From NCBI RefSeq assembly GCF_014650675.1, contig NZ_BMVK01000011.1, positions 186,001 to 250,000 on the forward strand: a DNA stretch of 64,000 nt. The letters are read 5' to 3'. Made by a program: the position numbers and the translations under genes. The notes under the pieces are model-generated. The model did no database searches. It worked only from the letters and a program-made list of their open reading frames with translations, and was not told the DNA's origin. How positions within the stretch are numbered: position 1 is the stretch's first letter; every line of letters starts with the position of its first letter. The stretch is from Streptomyces anulatus. GTDB lineage: Bacteria > Actinomycetota > Actinomycetes > Streptomycetales > Streptomycetaceae. Of this stretch, positions 14,693-23,318 are shown piece by piece.

Positions 14693-15775
14693 ATGACGGA
14701 GAACCTTCGCCCGAGCGGCGCGCACTCGACGGACCAGGACCCGAACCCGTACGCCTCCCCGTACGCGTACGACGGCACGGCGCACACCGGCACGGCGTAC
14801 GACGGCACCGCGTACGCCGGTACGGAAGGTGGCTACCCGCCGCCGCCCCCGTACGCCCCCACCAGCCGGCGCCGGGCGAAGCGGCCGGTCGCGCTGCTGG
14901 CGGCGGTGGCGCTCGCCGCGGGCGTGATCGGCGGCGGCACCGCCACCCTCGTCGGGCAGCTGAACGGCGGGGGCTCCGAAACCACCGGATCGGGCGGCGC
15001 GGTCAACGGCACCACCGTCTCGCAGAGCAGCAAGGGCACCGTCTCGGGTGTCGCGGAGGCGGTCTCGCCCGCGATCGTGGAGATCGGCGCGGCCTCCTCG
15101 GCAGGCAAGTCCACCGGGTCGGGGGTGGTGATCACCGGGGACGGCGAGATCGTCACCAACAACCACGTCATCTCGGGCGCGCAGCAGATCCAGGTCACCC
15201 TCTCGACCGGCAGGACCTACACGGCCGACGTCGTGGGCACCGACCCCGACAAGGACCTCGCACTCATCAAGCTCCGGAACGCGAGCGGCCTGAAGACGGC
15301 CACGCTCGGCGACTCCTCGCAGGTCAAGGTCGGCGACCAGGTCGTGGCCATCGGCTCGCCGGAGGGCCTGACCGGCACCGTCACCAGCGGCATCGTCTCC
15401 GCGCTCGACCGGGACGTCACGGTCGCCAAGGACGACTCCGGCAGCTCGGGCCAGGGTCAGGGCCAGGGCGGGCAGGGCGGGAGCGGTCAGTGGCCGTTCG
15501 AGTTCGGGGGGCAGCAGTTCAACGGCGACACGGGCGAGGAGACGACCACCTACAAGGCGCTCCAGACCGACGCGTCGCTCAACCCCGGCAACTCCGGCGG
15601 TGCGCTGATCAACATGGACGGCGAGATCATCGGCATCAACTCGGCGATGTACGCGCCCAGTTCCTCGGCATCGGGCAGCGGTTCCGCGGCGGGCAGCGTG
15701 GGCCTCGGCTTCGCGATCCCGGTGAACACCCTCAAGGCCGACCTGGACACCCTGCGCGCGGGCGACGGCTCCTGA
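14693..15775 (+). CDS. HtrA-like membrane-anchored serine protease, no PDZ domain
   Basis: A 360-residue protease. It has a Tyr/Gly/Pro-rich cytoplasmic tail (1-60) with YDGTA-type repeats, a transmembrane helix at 66-88, and an exported trypsin-like domain with H158 (TNNHVIS), D188 (DPDKDLALIK) and S301 (NPGNSGGAL). A Gly/Gln-rich loop interrupts the domain near residues 250-270. The protein stops at the end of the protease domain, so the PDZ domain usual in HtrA/PepD is missing. An in-frame GTG six bases upstream (14687) is an alternative start. Together with the next two genes it resembles the mycobacterial pepD-mprAB arrangement: an envelope-stress protease beside its two-component regulators. 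Confidence 0.9.
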   Translation: MTENLRPSGAHSTDQDPNPYASPYAYDGTAHTGTAYDGTAYAGTEGGYPPPPPYAPTSRRRAKRPVALLAAVALAAGVIGGGTATLVGQLNGGGSETTGSGGAVNGTTVSQSSKGTVSGVAEAVSPAIVEIGAASSAGKSTGSGVVITGDGEIVTNNHVISGAQQIQVTLSTGRTYTADVVGTDPDKDLALIKLRNASGLKTATLGDSSQVKVGDQVVAIGSPEGLTGTVTSGIVSALDRDVTVAKDDSGSSGQGQGQGGQGGSGQWPFEFGGQQFNGDTGEETTTYKALQTDASLNPGNSGGALINMDGEIIGINSAMYAPSSSASGSGSAAGSVGLGFAIPVNTLKADLDTLRAGDGS

Positions 15776-15852
15776 TCCCGCGCGGCGCCCCGGCCGTGCA
15801 AGGCTGAGACACCCCCGCAGACCGGGTCGACACGAGAAGAGGACCAGTAGCG

Positions 15853-16587
15853 ATGAGCCCCGCCGAAGACGATCCCCAGCGCATCCTGATCGTCGACGAC
15901 GAGCCGGCCGTGCGCGAGGCGCTGCAGCGCAGCCTCGCCTTCGAGGGATACGGGACACAGGTCGCGGTCGACGGGTACGACGCCCTGGCGATGGCCGAGG
16001 CCTACGCCCCCGACCTCATCGTCCTGGACATCCAGATGCCCCGGATGGACGGCCTCACCGCGGCCCGCCGCATCCGGGCCACCGGCTCGACCACGCCCAT
16101 CCTCATGCTCACCGCCCGCGACACCGTCGGGGACCGGGTCACCGGCCTCGACGCCGGGGCGGACGACTACCTGGTCAAGCCGTTCGAGCTGGACGAGCTG
16201 TTCGCCCGTATCCGGGCCCTGCTGCGGCGCAGCTCCTACGCGTCTGCGGCGGGCACGGACATCCCCGACGACGACGTGCTCTCCTTCGCCGACCTGCGGA
16301 TGGACCTGTCGACCCGCGAGGTCACCCGGGGCGAGCGGCGGGTCGAGCTGACCCGCACCGAGTTCACCCTGCTGGAGATGTTCCTGTCCCACCCGCGCCA
16401 GGTGCTGACCCGGGAGCAGATCCTCAAGGCCGTCTGGGGCTTCGACTTCGAGCCGAGCTCCAACTCCCTGGACGTGTACGTGATGTATCTGCGCCGCAAG
16501 ACGGAGGCGGGCGGCGAGCCGCGCCTCGTCCACACCGTGCGCGGGGTGGGCTACGCGCTGCGTGCGGGCGGGAGCGGGGAGGCGTGA
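15853..16587 (+). CDS. OmpR-family response regulator (MprA-like)
   Basis: A 244-residue response regulator. The receiver domain has the acidic pair in LIVDDEP, the phosphoacceptor D59 in LIVLDIQMPRMDG and K109 in DDYLVKPFE. A winged-helix DNA-binding domain follows (about residues 145-240), with TRTEFTLLEMFLSHP and the SLDVYVMYLRRK recognition helix. An AAGAGGACC ribosome site precedes the ATG. It is coupled to the sensor kinase by a 4-nt overlap. The 11-bp repeats before the upstream protease gene are a likely target. A role in envelope stress is inferred from the MprAB-like context. Confidence 0.92.
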   Translation: MSPAEDDPQRILIVDDEPAVREALQRSLAFEGYGTQVAVDGYDALAMAEAYAPDLIVLDIQMPRMDGLTAARRIRATGSTTPILMLTARDTVGDRVTGLDAGADDYLVKPFELDELFARIRALLRRSSYASAAGTDIPDDDVLSFADLRMDLSTREVTRGERRVELTRTEFTLLEMFLSHPRQVLTREQILKAVWGFDFEPSSNSLDVYVMYLRRKTEAGGEPRLVHTVRGVGYALRAGGSGEA

Positions 16588-18038
16588 GCACGGCGCGGCC
16601 CCCCGCGGGCGAGGCCGGGCCCGCCGCGAACCGGTTCGTGCGGCGCTTCCGGGCGCTGCCGCTGCGCTCCCGGCTGGCGATGCTGGTCGCGACGGCGGTC
16701 GCGGTGGCGGTCGCCGCGGTGGCCGCCGCCTGCTGGCTGACCACCCGGGACCGGCTGACCGAGCAGCTCGACACGACGCTGTCCCAGGTCAGGCTGGACC
16801 CGGACGCGATCGGGCTGCTGGCGACGTCCTGCACGAGGGGGCTGCCCGCTGAGCTCCAGGTCGTGACCGGCCCGTACACGATCCAACTGGTGCCGGCCGT
16901 GGGCGAGAAGCCGTGCACGGTGCCCGGCAGGTCCGCCATCCCGATCGAGCCGGTCGACCGGGCCGTCGCCGCCGGGCTGCGCGACGACACCACGCACACC
17001 ACGACGGCCGAGGACGGCACGCAGATGCGCGTCCATACCTCGCCCGCGGGCCAGGGCCGCCCCGGCGTCGCCGTCTCCGTCGCCGTCTCCATGAAGCAGG
17101 TCACCGACCCGCTGACCCAGCTCGCCTGGGTCCTGCTCATCGTCTCCGGCATCGGCGTCCTCGGCGCGGGCGCGGCCGGGCTGTGGATCGCGCGCGCCGG
17201 TCTCCGGCCGGTCGACGAACTCACCGAGGCCGTCGAGCACGTGGCCCGCACCGAGGACCTGACCGTACGCATCCCGGTGGACGGCGAGGACGAGATCGCC
17301 CGGCTCTCCAGCTCGTTCAACTCGATGACGGCCCAGCTCGCCTCCTCCCGGGACCGCCAGGCGCAGTTGATCGCGGACGCGGGCCACGAGCTGCGGACCC
17401 CGCTGACCTCGCTCCGGACGAACGTGGAGCTGCTGGCCCGCAGCGACGAGACGGGCCGGATGATCCCGCCGGAGGACCGCAAGGCGCTGATGGCCTCGGT
17501 GAAGGCCCAGATGACGGAGCTGGCCGCGCTGATCGGCGACCTCCAGGAGCTGGCCCGCCCCGACGCGGCCGAGCCGGGACCGCTCCAGGTGGTGTCCCTG
17601 CACGAGATCACCCGCACCGCCCTGCGCCGCGCCCGCCTGCGCGGCCCCGAGCTGACGATCACGGAGGACCTGGCCCCCTGGTACGTACGCGCGGAACCGG
17701 CCGCCCTGGAGCGGGCGATCGTCAACGTCCTGGACAACGCGGTGAAGTTCAGCCCGCCGGGCGGCACGGTCGACGTACGGCTGCACCGGGGCGAGCTGAC
17801 GGTCCGGGACCGGGGCCCCGGCATCCCCGCCGAGGATCTCCCGCACGTCTTCGAACGCTTCTGGCGCTCCCCCACCGCCCGCCGGCTCCCCGGCTCGGGC
17901 CTGGGCCTGTCCATCGTGGCCCGTACGGTGCACCAGTCGGGCGGCTCGATCGCCCTGCGCCCGGCCCCGGACGACGGCCCCGGCACCGTGGCGACGCTCA
18001 CGCTGCCGGGGGCGCCGACGCCACCGCCGGGAATGTGA
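16584..18038 (+). CDS. sensor histidine kinase (MprB-like)
   Basis: A 484-residue membrane kinase. Transmembrane helices at about 31-52 and 180-202 flank an exported sensor loop of ~125 residues containing cysteines C83 and C111. A HAMP linker follows, then the dimerisation domain with phosphoacceptor H268 in GHELRTPLTSLRTN, and a HATPase domain with NVLDNAVKF, RDRGPGIP and GSGLGLSIV. The GTG start overlaps the response-regulator stop (GTGA). It pairs with that regulator; the signal is unknown, and the neighbouring HtrA-like protease suggests misfolded envelope protein. Confidence 0.93.
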   Translation: MSTARPPAGEAGPAANRFVRRFRALPLRSRLAMLVATAVAVAVAAVAAACWLTTRDRLTEQLDTTLSQVRLDPDAIGLLATSCTRGLPAELQVVTGPYTIQLVPAVGEKPCTVPGRSAIPIEPVDRAVAAGLRDDTTHTTTAEDGTQMRVHTSPAGQGRPGVAVSVAVSMKQVTDPLTQLAWVLLIVSGIGVLGAGAAGLWIARAGLRPVDELTEAVEHVARTEDLTVRIPVDGEDEIARLSSSFNSMTAQLASSRDRQAQLIADAGHELRTPLTSLRTNVELLARSDETGRMIPPEDRKALMASVKAQMTELAALIGDLQELARPDAAEPGPLQVVSLHEITRTALRRARLRGPELTITEDLAPWYVRAEPAALERAIVNVLDNAVKFSPPGGTVDVRLHRGELTVRDRGPGIPAEDLPHVFERFWRSPTARRLPGSGLGLSIVARTVHQSGGSIALRPAPDDGPGTVATLTLPGAPTPPPGM

Positions 18039-18056
18039 GGCGGGGGCGGTCGCTCC

Positions 18057-18983
18057 TCACCCCGTCGGGTTGTGCCGGATCAGCGACTCCACCAGGCCGG
18101 ACCGCTGGTTCGGGTAGTCCAGCGGGACGATGCCGAGCCCCATCCACCCGGCGGTCTCCGCGCGGTCGAGGAAGGAGTGCACCTGCGGGTTGAGGCGGTC
18201 GGCGTTCCAGCGGGGCGGCATCAGGGCGGCGGTGGAGACGTAGTTCATGAAGAACATGCCCGGCTGCTGGGCCGCCTTGCGGAACTGGGCCTCGATCTTC
18301 GGGTACTTGGCGAACGGCTCCGCCATGTAGTCGTCCTGGATGTCGAAGAGGGCCCGGTCCCCGTACCGCACCCCGGGCAGCCCCCCGTTGTCCGCGAGCA
18401 GCACCACCTTGCCCCGGGCCCCGCCGAGGTCGGGCAGGGTGGGGTCGAGGCGGAACAGGGACCGCCAGCCCCTCCTGTCCAGGTAGTCGTCGAAGACCGC
18501 CCGGAACGCGGCGTCGCTCTCCTCGGAGTACTCCTGCTTGACCCGCATCAGCACGGTCTCGGTCGGCCGCGCGGCCAGGAAGTCCCGGCAGGCGACGAGG
18601 ACGTCGCCGAACATCAGGTTCTGGAACGAGGCCCCGTGGTGGATCGCGAACGAGCCGTCGGTGATCCGGCACCGTACGTCGAGGAAGCGGATGCCGCTCT
18701 CCAGCTGCTGGGCGATCGTGGTGTTCTGGCACTCCGACCAGGGTCCGCCGAACCGGGCCCCCGAGTCGTGCGTGCCCGGGATCGTGAGCCGCCGGAGCGC
18801 GGTGCCGTCGGGCAGGGCGGCCATCCAGTCCTGGGTTCCGCGGACCGCCTCCCGCGTGGCGGCCACGGCGGGCGCCGCGCCGACGATCGCGGTGGCGGAG
18901 ACGGCGAGGGCGCCGGCCAGGAAGCCCCTGCGGGAGGGCCGGGACAGGGACTCGGGCGTGCGCGCGGGGCTGGTGCTGGACAT
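18057..18983 (-). CDS. Tat-exported PI-PLC X-domain phosphodiesterase
   Basis: A 308-residue secreted protein. The twin-arginine signal SRPSRRGFLAG (R18-R19) precedes a hydrophobic core ending AAPAVA near residue 41. The catalytic domain is of the phosphatidylinositol-specific phospholipase C X type: LTIPGTHDSG with H72 and FAIHHGASF with the second His pair (115/116) are the two general acid/base histidines of the family. The substrate could be phosphatidylinositol or another phosphodiester lipid. I set the start at ATG 18983; the frame is open to 19091, but that stretch lacks signal-peptide character. It lies convergently 19 bp from the kinase gene. Confidence 0.88.
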   Translation of the reverse strand: MSSTSPARTPESLSRPSRRGFLAGALAVSATAIVGAAPAVAATREAVRGTQDWMAALPDGTALRRLTIPGTHDSGARFGGPWSECQNTTIAQQLESGIRFLDVRCRITDGSFAIHHGASFQNLMFGDVLVACRDFLAARPTETVLMRVKQEYSEESDAAFRAVFDDYLDRRGWRSLFRLDPTLPDLGGARGKVVLLADNGGLPGVRYGDRALFDIQDDYMAEPFAKYPKIEAQFRKAAQQPGMFFMNYVSTAALMPPRWNADRLNPQVHSFLDRAETAGWMGLGIVPLDYPNQRSGLVESLIRHNPTG

Positions 18984-19111
18984 GCGGGGTGCCTCCGAGG
19001 GCCGTGGGGGGAGGGGGTGCCGAACCCCCTGGGCCCTTGGATTCTGACGGGCACACGTCACCTCTGGAAGAGGGCGGGCGCCGCCGGACACGCCCCGGCC
19101 CCGATCCCGGC

Positions 19112-20203
19112 TCAGCCCGCGTGCTGGTACGAGGGATAGGTGACGTACCCCGTGTCGCCCCCCTGGAAGTACGTCGCCGGGTCCTCCGGAGCGATCGGCA
19201 GCCCGGCGCGCATCCGCTCGACCAGGTCCGGGTTGGCGATGAAGGCCCGGCCGAAGCTGATGAGATCGGCTCCCAGCCCGAGCCAGCGGTCCGCGTCCGG
19301 ACGTCCGGCGCGCTCGGCCCCCATCGGCAGCACCGGGTTCATGATCAGAGTGCCGGGCCAGGCACGGCGCAGGGCGACCAGCACGTCGTCGTCGACCGTC
19401 GCCTCCAGGTGCACGTAGGCCGGTTCCAGACGCGCCAGCTCCCCCAGCAGCAGGGCGTAGAGATCGGGGACGTCCCGCTCCTCGACGCCCCAGAACGTCC
19501 CGCCCGGCGAGAGCCGGATGCCGGTCCTGGCCGCGCCCACGGCGTCGACGGTCGCCTCCATCGCGTCAACGGCGAACCGCACCCGGCCGGCGAGGGACCC
19601 GCCGTAGCGGTCGGTGCGGAGGTTGGCGTTCGAGGAGAGGAACTGGGAGATCAAGTAGCCGTTGGCGCCGTGGAGTTCGACGCCGTCGAACCCGGCGTCG
19701 ACGGCCCGGCGGGCGGCCGACGCGTAGGACTCGGCGTGCTCGGGCACCTCCGCCGTCTCCAGGGCGCGCGGCACCGGCGCGGGCTGCGGGCCCGTCGGGG
19801 TGAACACCTCGCCGACCGCCGCGACGGCGGAGGGCCCGACCGGCCGCAGTCCGGTGGTGTCCGGGTGCGAGACCCGGCCGCCGTGCATGATCTGGGCGAA
19901 GATCCGGCCGCCGTTGGCGTGCACCGCGGCGGTCACCGGCCGCCACGAGGCGACCTGCTCGTCGGTGTGGAGCCCGGGCGTACCGGGGTTGGACTGCCCG
20001 ACCAGGCTCGGCTGCACCCCCTCGCTCACGATGAGCCCGGCGGACGCCCGCTGCGCGTAGTACGTGGCCATCGACGGTGTCGCCAGCCCTCCGGCGGCCG
20101 CCCGGACGCGGCTCATCGGCGCCATCACCACCCGGTTGGGCAGCCGCAGGTCACCGAGGTGGTAGCTATCGAAAAGACTCTGGTTCACAGCGCGAATCTC
20201 CAT
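19112..20203 (-). CDS. Old Yellow Enzyme family alkene reductase
   Basis: A 363-residue FMN-dependent oxidoreductase of the NemA/OYE class, which reduces activated C=C bonds of enals, enones, nitro-alkenes or maleimides using NAD(P)H. Motifs include the FMN-binding start LPNRVVMAPMSR, QIMHGGR (Q104, H107) and the substrate-binding H178-G-A-N181-G-Y-L. The C-terminal ADLISFGRAFIANPDLVER closes the barrel. It is divergent from a MerR regulator, and the intergenic region carries a promoter with a MerR-type long spacer reading towards this gene. The pair probably senses and detoxifies an electrophile; this is inference. Confidence 0.93.
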   Translation of the reverse strand: MEIRAVNQSLFDSYHLGDLRLPNRVVMAPMSRVRAAAGGLATPSMATYYAQRASAGLIVSEGVQPSLVGQSNPGTPGLHTDEQVASWRPVTAAVHANGGRIFAQIMHGGRVSHPDTTGLRPVGPSAVAAVGEVFTPTGPQPAPVPRALETAEVPEHAESYASAARRAVDAGFDGVELHGANGYLISQFLSSNANLRTDRYGGSLAGRVRFAVDAMEATVDAVGAARTGIRLSPGGTFWGVEERDVPDLYALLLGELARLEPAYVHLEATVDDDVLVALRRAWPGTLIMNPVLPMGAERAGRPDADRWLGLGADLISFGRAFIANPDLVERMRAGLPIAPEDPATYFQGGDTGYVTYPSYQHAG

Positions 20204-20255
20204 GGCTCCATCAGCTCCGTAGCACCCGTGAACCGGGTACGGCGCTACGCTAAAA

Positions 20256-20273
20256 CCTGACATCAATGTGAGG
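20256..20273. promoter_or_regulatory. MerR-type operator inside an elongated promoter spacer
   Basis: The dyad CCTGACAT-CA-ATGTGAGG (20256-20273, one mismatch) lies between TTGCCC and TAGCGT elements that read leftward towards the reductase gene with a ~20-bp spacer. MerR-family activators act exactly on dyads within 19-20-bp spacers. Confidence 0.65.
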
Positions 20274-20321
20274 GGCAAGCCCGTACGGAGATCCCGTCGG
20301 CGAGGAGCAGGAGGGACGCGC

Positions 20322-20732
20322 ATGCGCATCGGAGAGCTCGCGGCCGTCACGGGGGCCAGCGTCCGGTCCCTGCGCTACTACGAGGAGCAGCGGCTCCTGA
20401 CGAGCAGCCGCAGCCCGAGCGGCCAGCGGCACTACACGCACGCCGAGGTCGAGCGGGTCCACTTCATCCAGCGGCTCTACGCCGCCGGCCTGTCCAGCCG
20501 CACCATCACGGAGCTGCTGCCCTGCGTCGACGCGCCCAGCGAGGAGACCTCCGACGCGGCGATGGAGCGGATGGAGCAGGAGCGGGAGCGGCTCTCCGCG
20601 CACATCGACGACCTCCGCTCCACCCGGGACGCCCTGGACGCCCTGATGGCCGTCAACCGGGCCCACCGCAACACGCTGCGCCCGGGTGAGCGAAGTGGCC
20701 GCGACATGGACGAAGCGGGTCGTCCCGCTTAA
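20322..20732 (+). CDS. MerR-family transcriptional regulator
   Basis: A 136-residue regulator. The N-terminal winged helix MRIGELAAVTGASVRSLRYY is the MerR signature, followed by wing GQRHYTHAEVERV and a long dimerisation helix (about 78-120). There is no cysteine cluster of a metal or SoxR type; a single Cys occurs in ELLPCVDAP. That fits a regulator sensing an organic ligand or electrophile. GGAGGGA lies 7 nt before the ATG. It is divergent from the OYE-type reductase and probably controls it through the dyad at 20256-20273. Confidence 0.92.
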   Translation: MRIGELAAVTGASVRSLRYYEEQRLLTSSRSPSGQRHYTHAEVERVHFIQRLYAAGLSSRTITELLPCVDAPSEETSDAAMERMEQERERLSAHIDDLRSTRDALDALMAVNRAHRNTLRPGERSGRDMDEAGRPA

Positions 20733-20890
20733 CGGAAAACAGCGGAAGAACATATTCGACGCGACCTTTTCCGGAATTCCTCAGGCGCTCGGAAAACCTT
20801 TGCCGGAGATCTCGAACTGCCCTTACGCTGAGGCCAATTCGGGGTTCCCGGCGCGCGGATCGGCGACGACCGGACCCCTTTTCTCTCCAT

Positions 20891-20909
20891 CCTCCGAATG
20901 TTTCGGAGG
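20891..20909 (+). promoter_or_regulatory. 5'-UTR hairpin before the fascin-like gene
   Basis: CCTCCGAA (20891-20898), loop TGT, TTCGGAGG (20902-20909) form a perfect 8-bp hairpin about 34 nt upstream of the GTG start. It lies in a comparatively AT-rich 210-bp gap and could stabilise the mRNA or end upstream transcription. Confidence 0.4.
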
Positions 20910-20943
20910 GTGGAATCCGTTGCATGAAAAGCGAGGAAAACCT

Positions 20944-21645
20944 GTGCGCCGCATGACCTCCGCCCTCCTTTCCCTGAGCGCCCTGCTGACCGCCTCCGCC
21001 CTGGCCGCCCCCTCGGCCGGAGCCGCCCCGCACAACGACCGCCCGGCCGGCGTTCCCGCAGGCTGGGAGAGGGTGGCCGGAGCCGACCTGACACAGATCA
21101 CCGGCGCGTCCGGCAGACAGCAGTCCCCGTCCGCGCCCGGCAGACAGCAGCCCCTGTCCGGCTCCGGCGGAAGCGCCTCCGCCCCGGCCGACGAGTCCGG
21201 GCCTCTGGCCATCAAGTCGATGCGCAACGGGAGGTTCACGGCCACCGAGGTGAATTACGCGGCCCCCAACACCGGTGCGCTGCGCGCTCGTTCCACCGCG
21301 GTCACCGGTGCGTGGGAGAGCTTCGCGTTCGAGTGGGACGAGGCCGACCAGACCTTCGCCATCAAGTCCCTCGCGAACAACCGCTATGTGGCGGTGGAAA
21401 AGAACTTCACCGGCCAGGCGCAGAACACGCTGCGGGCCCGTTCGACGACCGCGGGCGGCTGGGAGCGGTTCGAGATCTACCACAACGAGGACCTGAACCT
21501 CTACGCGCTCCGCTCCACCCTGAACAACCTCTTCGTCGCGATGGAGAACAGCTACACGGGTTCGCTCCAGTACACGCTGCGCGCCCGCTCCGCCGACGTC
21601 ACCGGCTCCTGGGAGCAGTTCGACCTGTACACCATCGTCGGCTGA
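20944..21645 (+). CDS. secreted fascin-like beta-trefoil protein
   Basis: A 233-residue protein. The signal peptide is VRRMTSALLSLSALLTASALAAPSAGA, with cleavage near residue 29. After a Ser/Gly/Gln linker comes a fascin-like trefoil built from three related repeats: IKSMRNGRFTATEVNYAAPN, IKSLANNRYVAVEKNFTGQA and LRSTLNNLFVAMENSYTGS, each followed by LRARS. Such trefoils bind carbohydrate or actin-type ligands; here a cell-wall or polysaccharide ligand is more likely. GTG 20944 has GAGGAAAA upstream; an in-frame ATG at 20953 is the alternative. It is convergent with the mycothiol-dependent gene, separated by a terminator. Confidence 0.85.
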   Translation: MRRMTSALLSLSALLTASALAAPSAGAAPHNDRPAGVPAGWERVAGADLTQITGASGRQQSPSAPGRQQPLSGSGGSASAPADESGPLAIKSMRNGRFTATEVNYAAPNTGALRARSTAVTGAWESFAFEWDEADQTFAIKSLANNRYVAVEKNFTGQAQNTLRARSTTAGGWERFEIYHNEDLNLYALRSTLNNLFVAMENSYTGSLQYTLRARSADVTGSWEQFDLYTIVG

Positions 21646-21656
21646 CCCCGCCCGCC

Positions 21657-21702
21657 CGCGACCCGGCCTCTTCCGGCACCCGGCCGGACGGGCCGGGTCG
21701 CG
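21657..21702. terminator. bidirectional terminator hairpin
   Basis: A perfect 12-bp stem (21657-21668 with 21691-21702) with a 22-nt loop, between the convergent fascin-like and MPI-family genes. Confidence 0.7.
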
Positions 21703-21756
21703 GCGTGCGTCCCGGGCCGCGCCACGAGGGGGCACGCCGCGCCCGCCCGCTCGCCC

Positions 21757-22395
21757 TCAGGAGGCCGCAGCGAACACGGAGAGCCCCGGCCCGTCCAGCT
21801 CGTCGAGGGCCGCCCGCCGCCCGGACACCACCAGGAGCAGGGACAGCGCGGGACCCGTCACGTCCGGGCCCTCACCGATCGACAGGTCGGCGTCCGTGGC
21901 CGTCAGCCGGACGCGGGCCACCAGCCCCTTCGCCCCGCCGAAGGACGCCGGGGTACGCGCCTGCAGGCGCAGCGCCCGGACCACGGCCTCCTGCGGATAG
22001 GAGCGCACCAGGCCCACCGCCCGACGGATGTCCTCGCCGTGGACGACCTCCTCGACCAGCCGGGTGTCGAGCGGGGCCGGAGGGGTCGTCGTCCGCGACG
22101 CCACCCGCCGCAGCCGCTCCAGCGTCTCCTGCGGCGAGGCTCCGCGCTCGCGCTCCACGCCGCGCGCGTTCTGGCGGTCGAAGTCGAACCGGGCCCGCAC
22201 GAGGCCGGCCACGAAGCCGATGCGCGTCGTACGGGCCGTGTCCACCAGATGGGCGGCCACATCGCGCACCGTCCACCCCTCGCAGAGCGACGGCGCATCC
22301 CACTGCCCGGCGTCCAGCCGCGCGAGGTCGTCGGCCAGGGCCGCACGCTCGGCGTGCACCATCCGCCAGACCCCGCGCTTCGCGTCGCTCTCCAC
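21757..22395 (-). CDS. maleylpyruvate isomerase family mycothiol-dependent protein
   Basis: A 212-residue protein of the DinB-like four-helix family (TIGR03083 type). The N-terminal helix VHAERAALADDLARLDAGQWD, then SLCEGWTVRDVAAHLVD with the metal-binding His, and VHGEDIRRA near residue 118 are the family landmarks. Members bind a divalent metal and use mycothiol as cofactor or substrate, for isomerisation or detoxification. I chose the GTG at 22395 because TGGAGG lies 5 nt upstream; the open frame to 22545 looks like untranslated promoter sequence. It is divergent from the SapA-like gene. The substrate is unknown. Confidence 0.82.
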   Translation of the reverse strand: MESDAKRGVWRMVHAERAALADDLARLDAGQWDAPSLCEGWTVRDVAAHLVDTARTTRIGFVAGLVRARFDFDRQNARGVERERGASPQETLERLRRVASRTTTPPAPLDTRLVEEVVHGEDIRRAVGLVRSYPQEAVVRALRLQARTPASFGGAKGLVARVRLTATDADLSIGEGPDVTGPALSLLLVVSGRRAALDELDGPGLSVFAAAS

Positions 22396-22662
22396 GGCTG
22401 CCTCCACTCGAACCGGTGACCACGTCTGCCGTATGAGACCTCGGGCGCAGCCGAAACTCATCGCGTCCCCGCCCACCGGAAATGGATCAAGAAAGGTGAT
22501 CTTGTCCAACTGTGTCATGACTTCGTAACAGCGCGCCGACAGCACAACTCCACCGCGTCACGGCCTATCCAACTGGACGTGACCCACGCCACTTCGAGGG
22601 GTGGGGATCCGGGCGCCGGACCGGGCGTCCCGCCATGACCGTTCGAGAAACCGGGGAACGAC

Positions 22663-23142
22663 ATGACCATCATCCGACGCGCATCAGCCATCGGCGCCGC
22701 CGTCACCGCCACCGCCTGCGCCGCGATCGCCCTCGCCCCGGCCGCCGCCGCGGCGGAGCCGGCGGCCCAGCGGGCCGGCGCGGCGCCGAAGGCCGCCGCG
22801 GCCGCGAAGTACAACGGCGCCTGCGGAGGCGGCTACTCCGTGGTGAACTCCGCGCAGATCGGCACCAAGGGCACGGTTTTCCTCACCTACAACTCCGCCA
22901 CCGGCAAGAACTGTGTGGTGACCGTCCGCACCGCCCCCGGGAAGGCCGTGCACATGACGGCCTCGCTCGGGTTCGCCTCTCCCACCACGACCGTCACGGA
23001 CACGGGGTACTACACGACGTACGCCGGACCGGTCTATCTCGACGCACGCGGTCTGTGCGTGACGTGGCGCGGCGAGATCTCCGGTGAGGTGGCGGGCAAG
23101 AACGGCACCAACTGCGGTTCCCTGGCGGCGAACCGGCACTGA
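22663..23142 (+). CDS. spore-associated protein A (SapA)-like secreted protein
   Basis: A 159-residue exported protein. The signal peptide spans about residues 1-31 (ASAIGAAVTATACAAIALAP, cleavage after AAAAA). The mature part has YNGACGGGYSVVNS, GTVFLTYNSATGKNCVVTVR and the C-terminal YAGPVYLDARGLCVTWRGEI block. This arrangement with four cysteines matches Streptomyces SapA, a small protein found on the spore surface. ACGGGGAACGAC precedes the ATG. A long perfect palindrome at 23161-23200 terminates it. The molecular function of the family is unknown to me. Confidence 0.85.
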   Translation: MTIIRRASAIGAAVTATACAAIALAPAAAAAEPAAQRAGAAPKAAAAAKYNGACGGGYSVVNSAQIGTKGTVFLTYNSATGKNCVVTVRTAPGKAVHMTASLGFASPTTTVTDTGYYTTYAGPVYLDARGLCVTWRGEISGEVAGKNGTNCGSLAANRH

Positions 23143-23160
23143 GCCCGCGCGGTACGAAGA

Positions 23161-23200
23161 CGGCCCGGCGCGTGGTGTGCGCACACCACGCGCCGGGCCG
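23161..23200. terminator. 40-bp perfect palindrome after the SapA-like gene
   Basis: Two 20-bp arms (23161-23180 and 23181-23200) are exact reverse complements with no loop. It starts 18 bp after the SapA stop. It is probably a strong terminator. Confidence 0.75.
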
Positions 23201-23318
23201 CTTCCGGCCAACGGGCCTCCCGGGCCCGGGCGCAGGCGTCGGGGTGGCCGTCGGAGGGAAAGCCCTCTCCCAGCGGGCCGGACCGGTCGGCGGCGTGGAA
23301 GGAAACAGGGGGAGCGGC

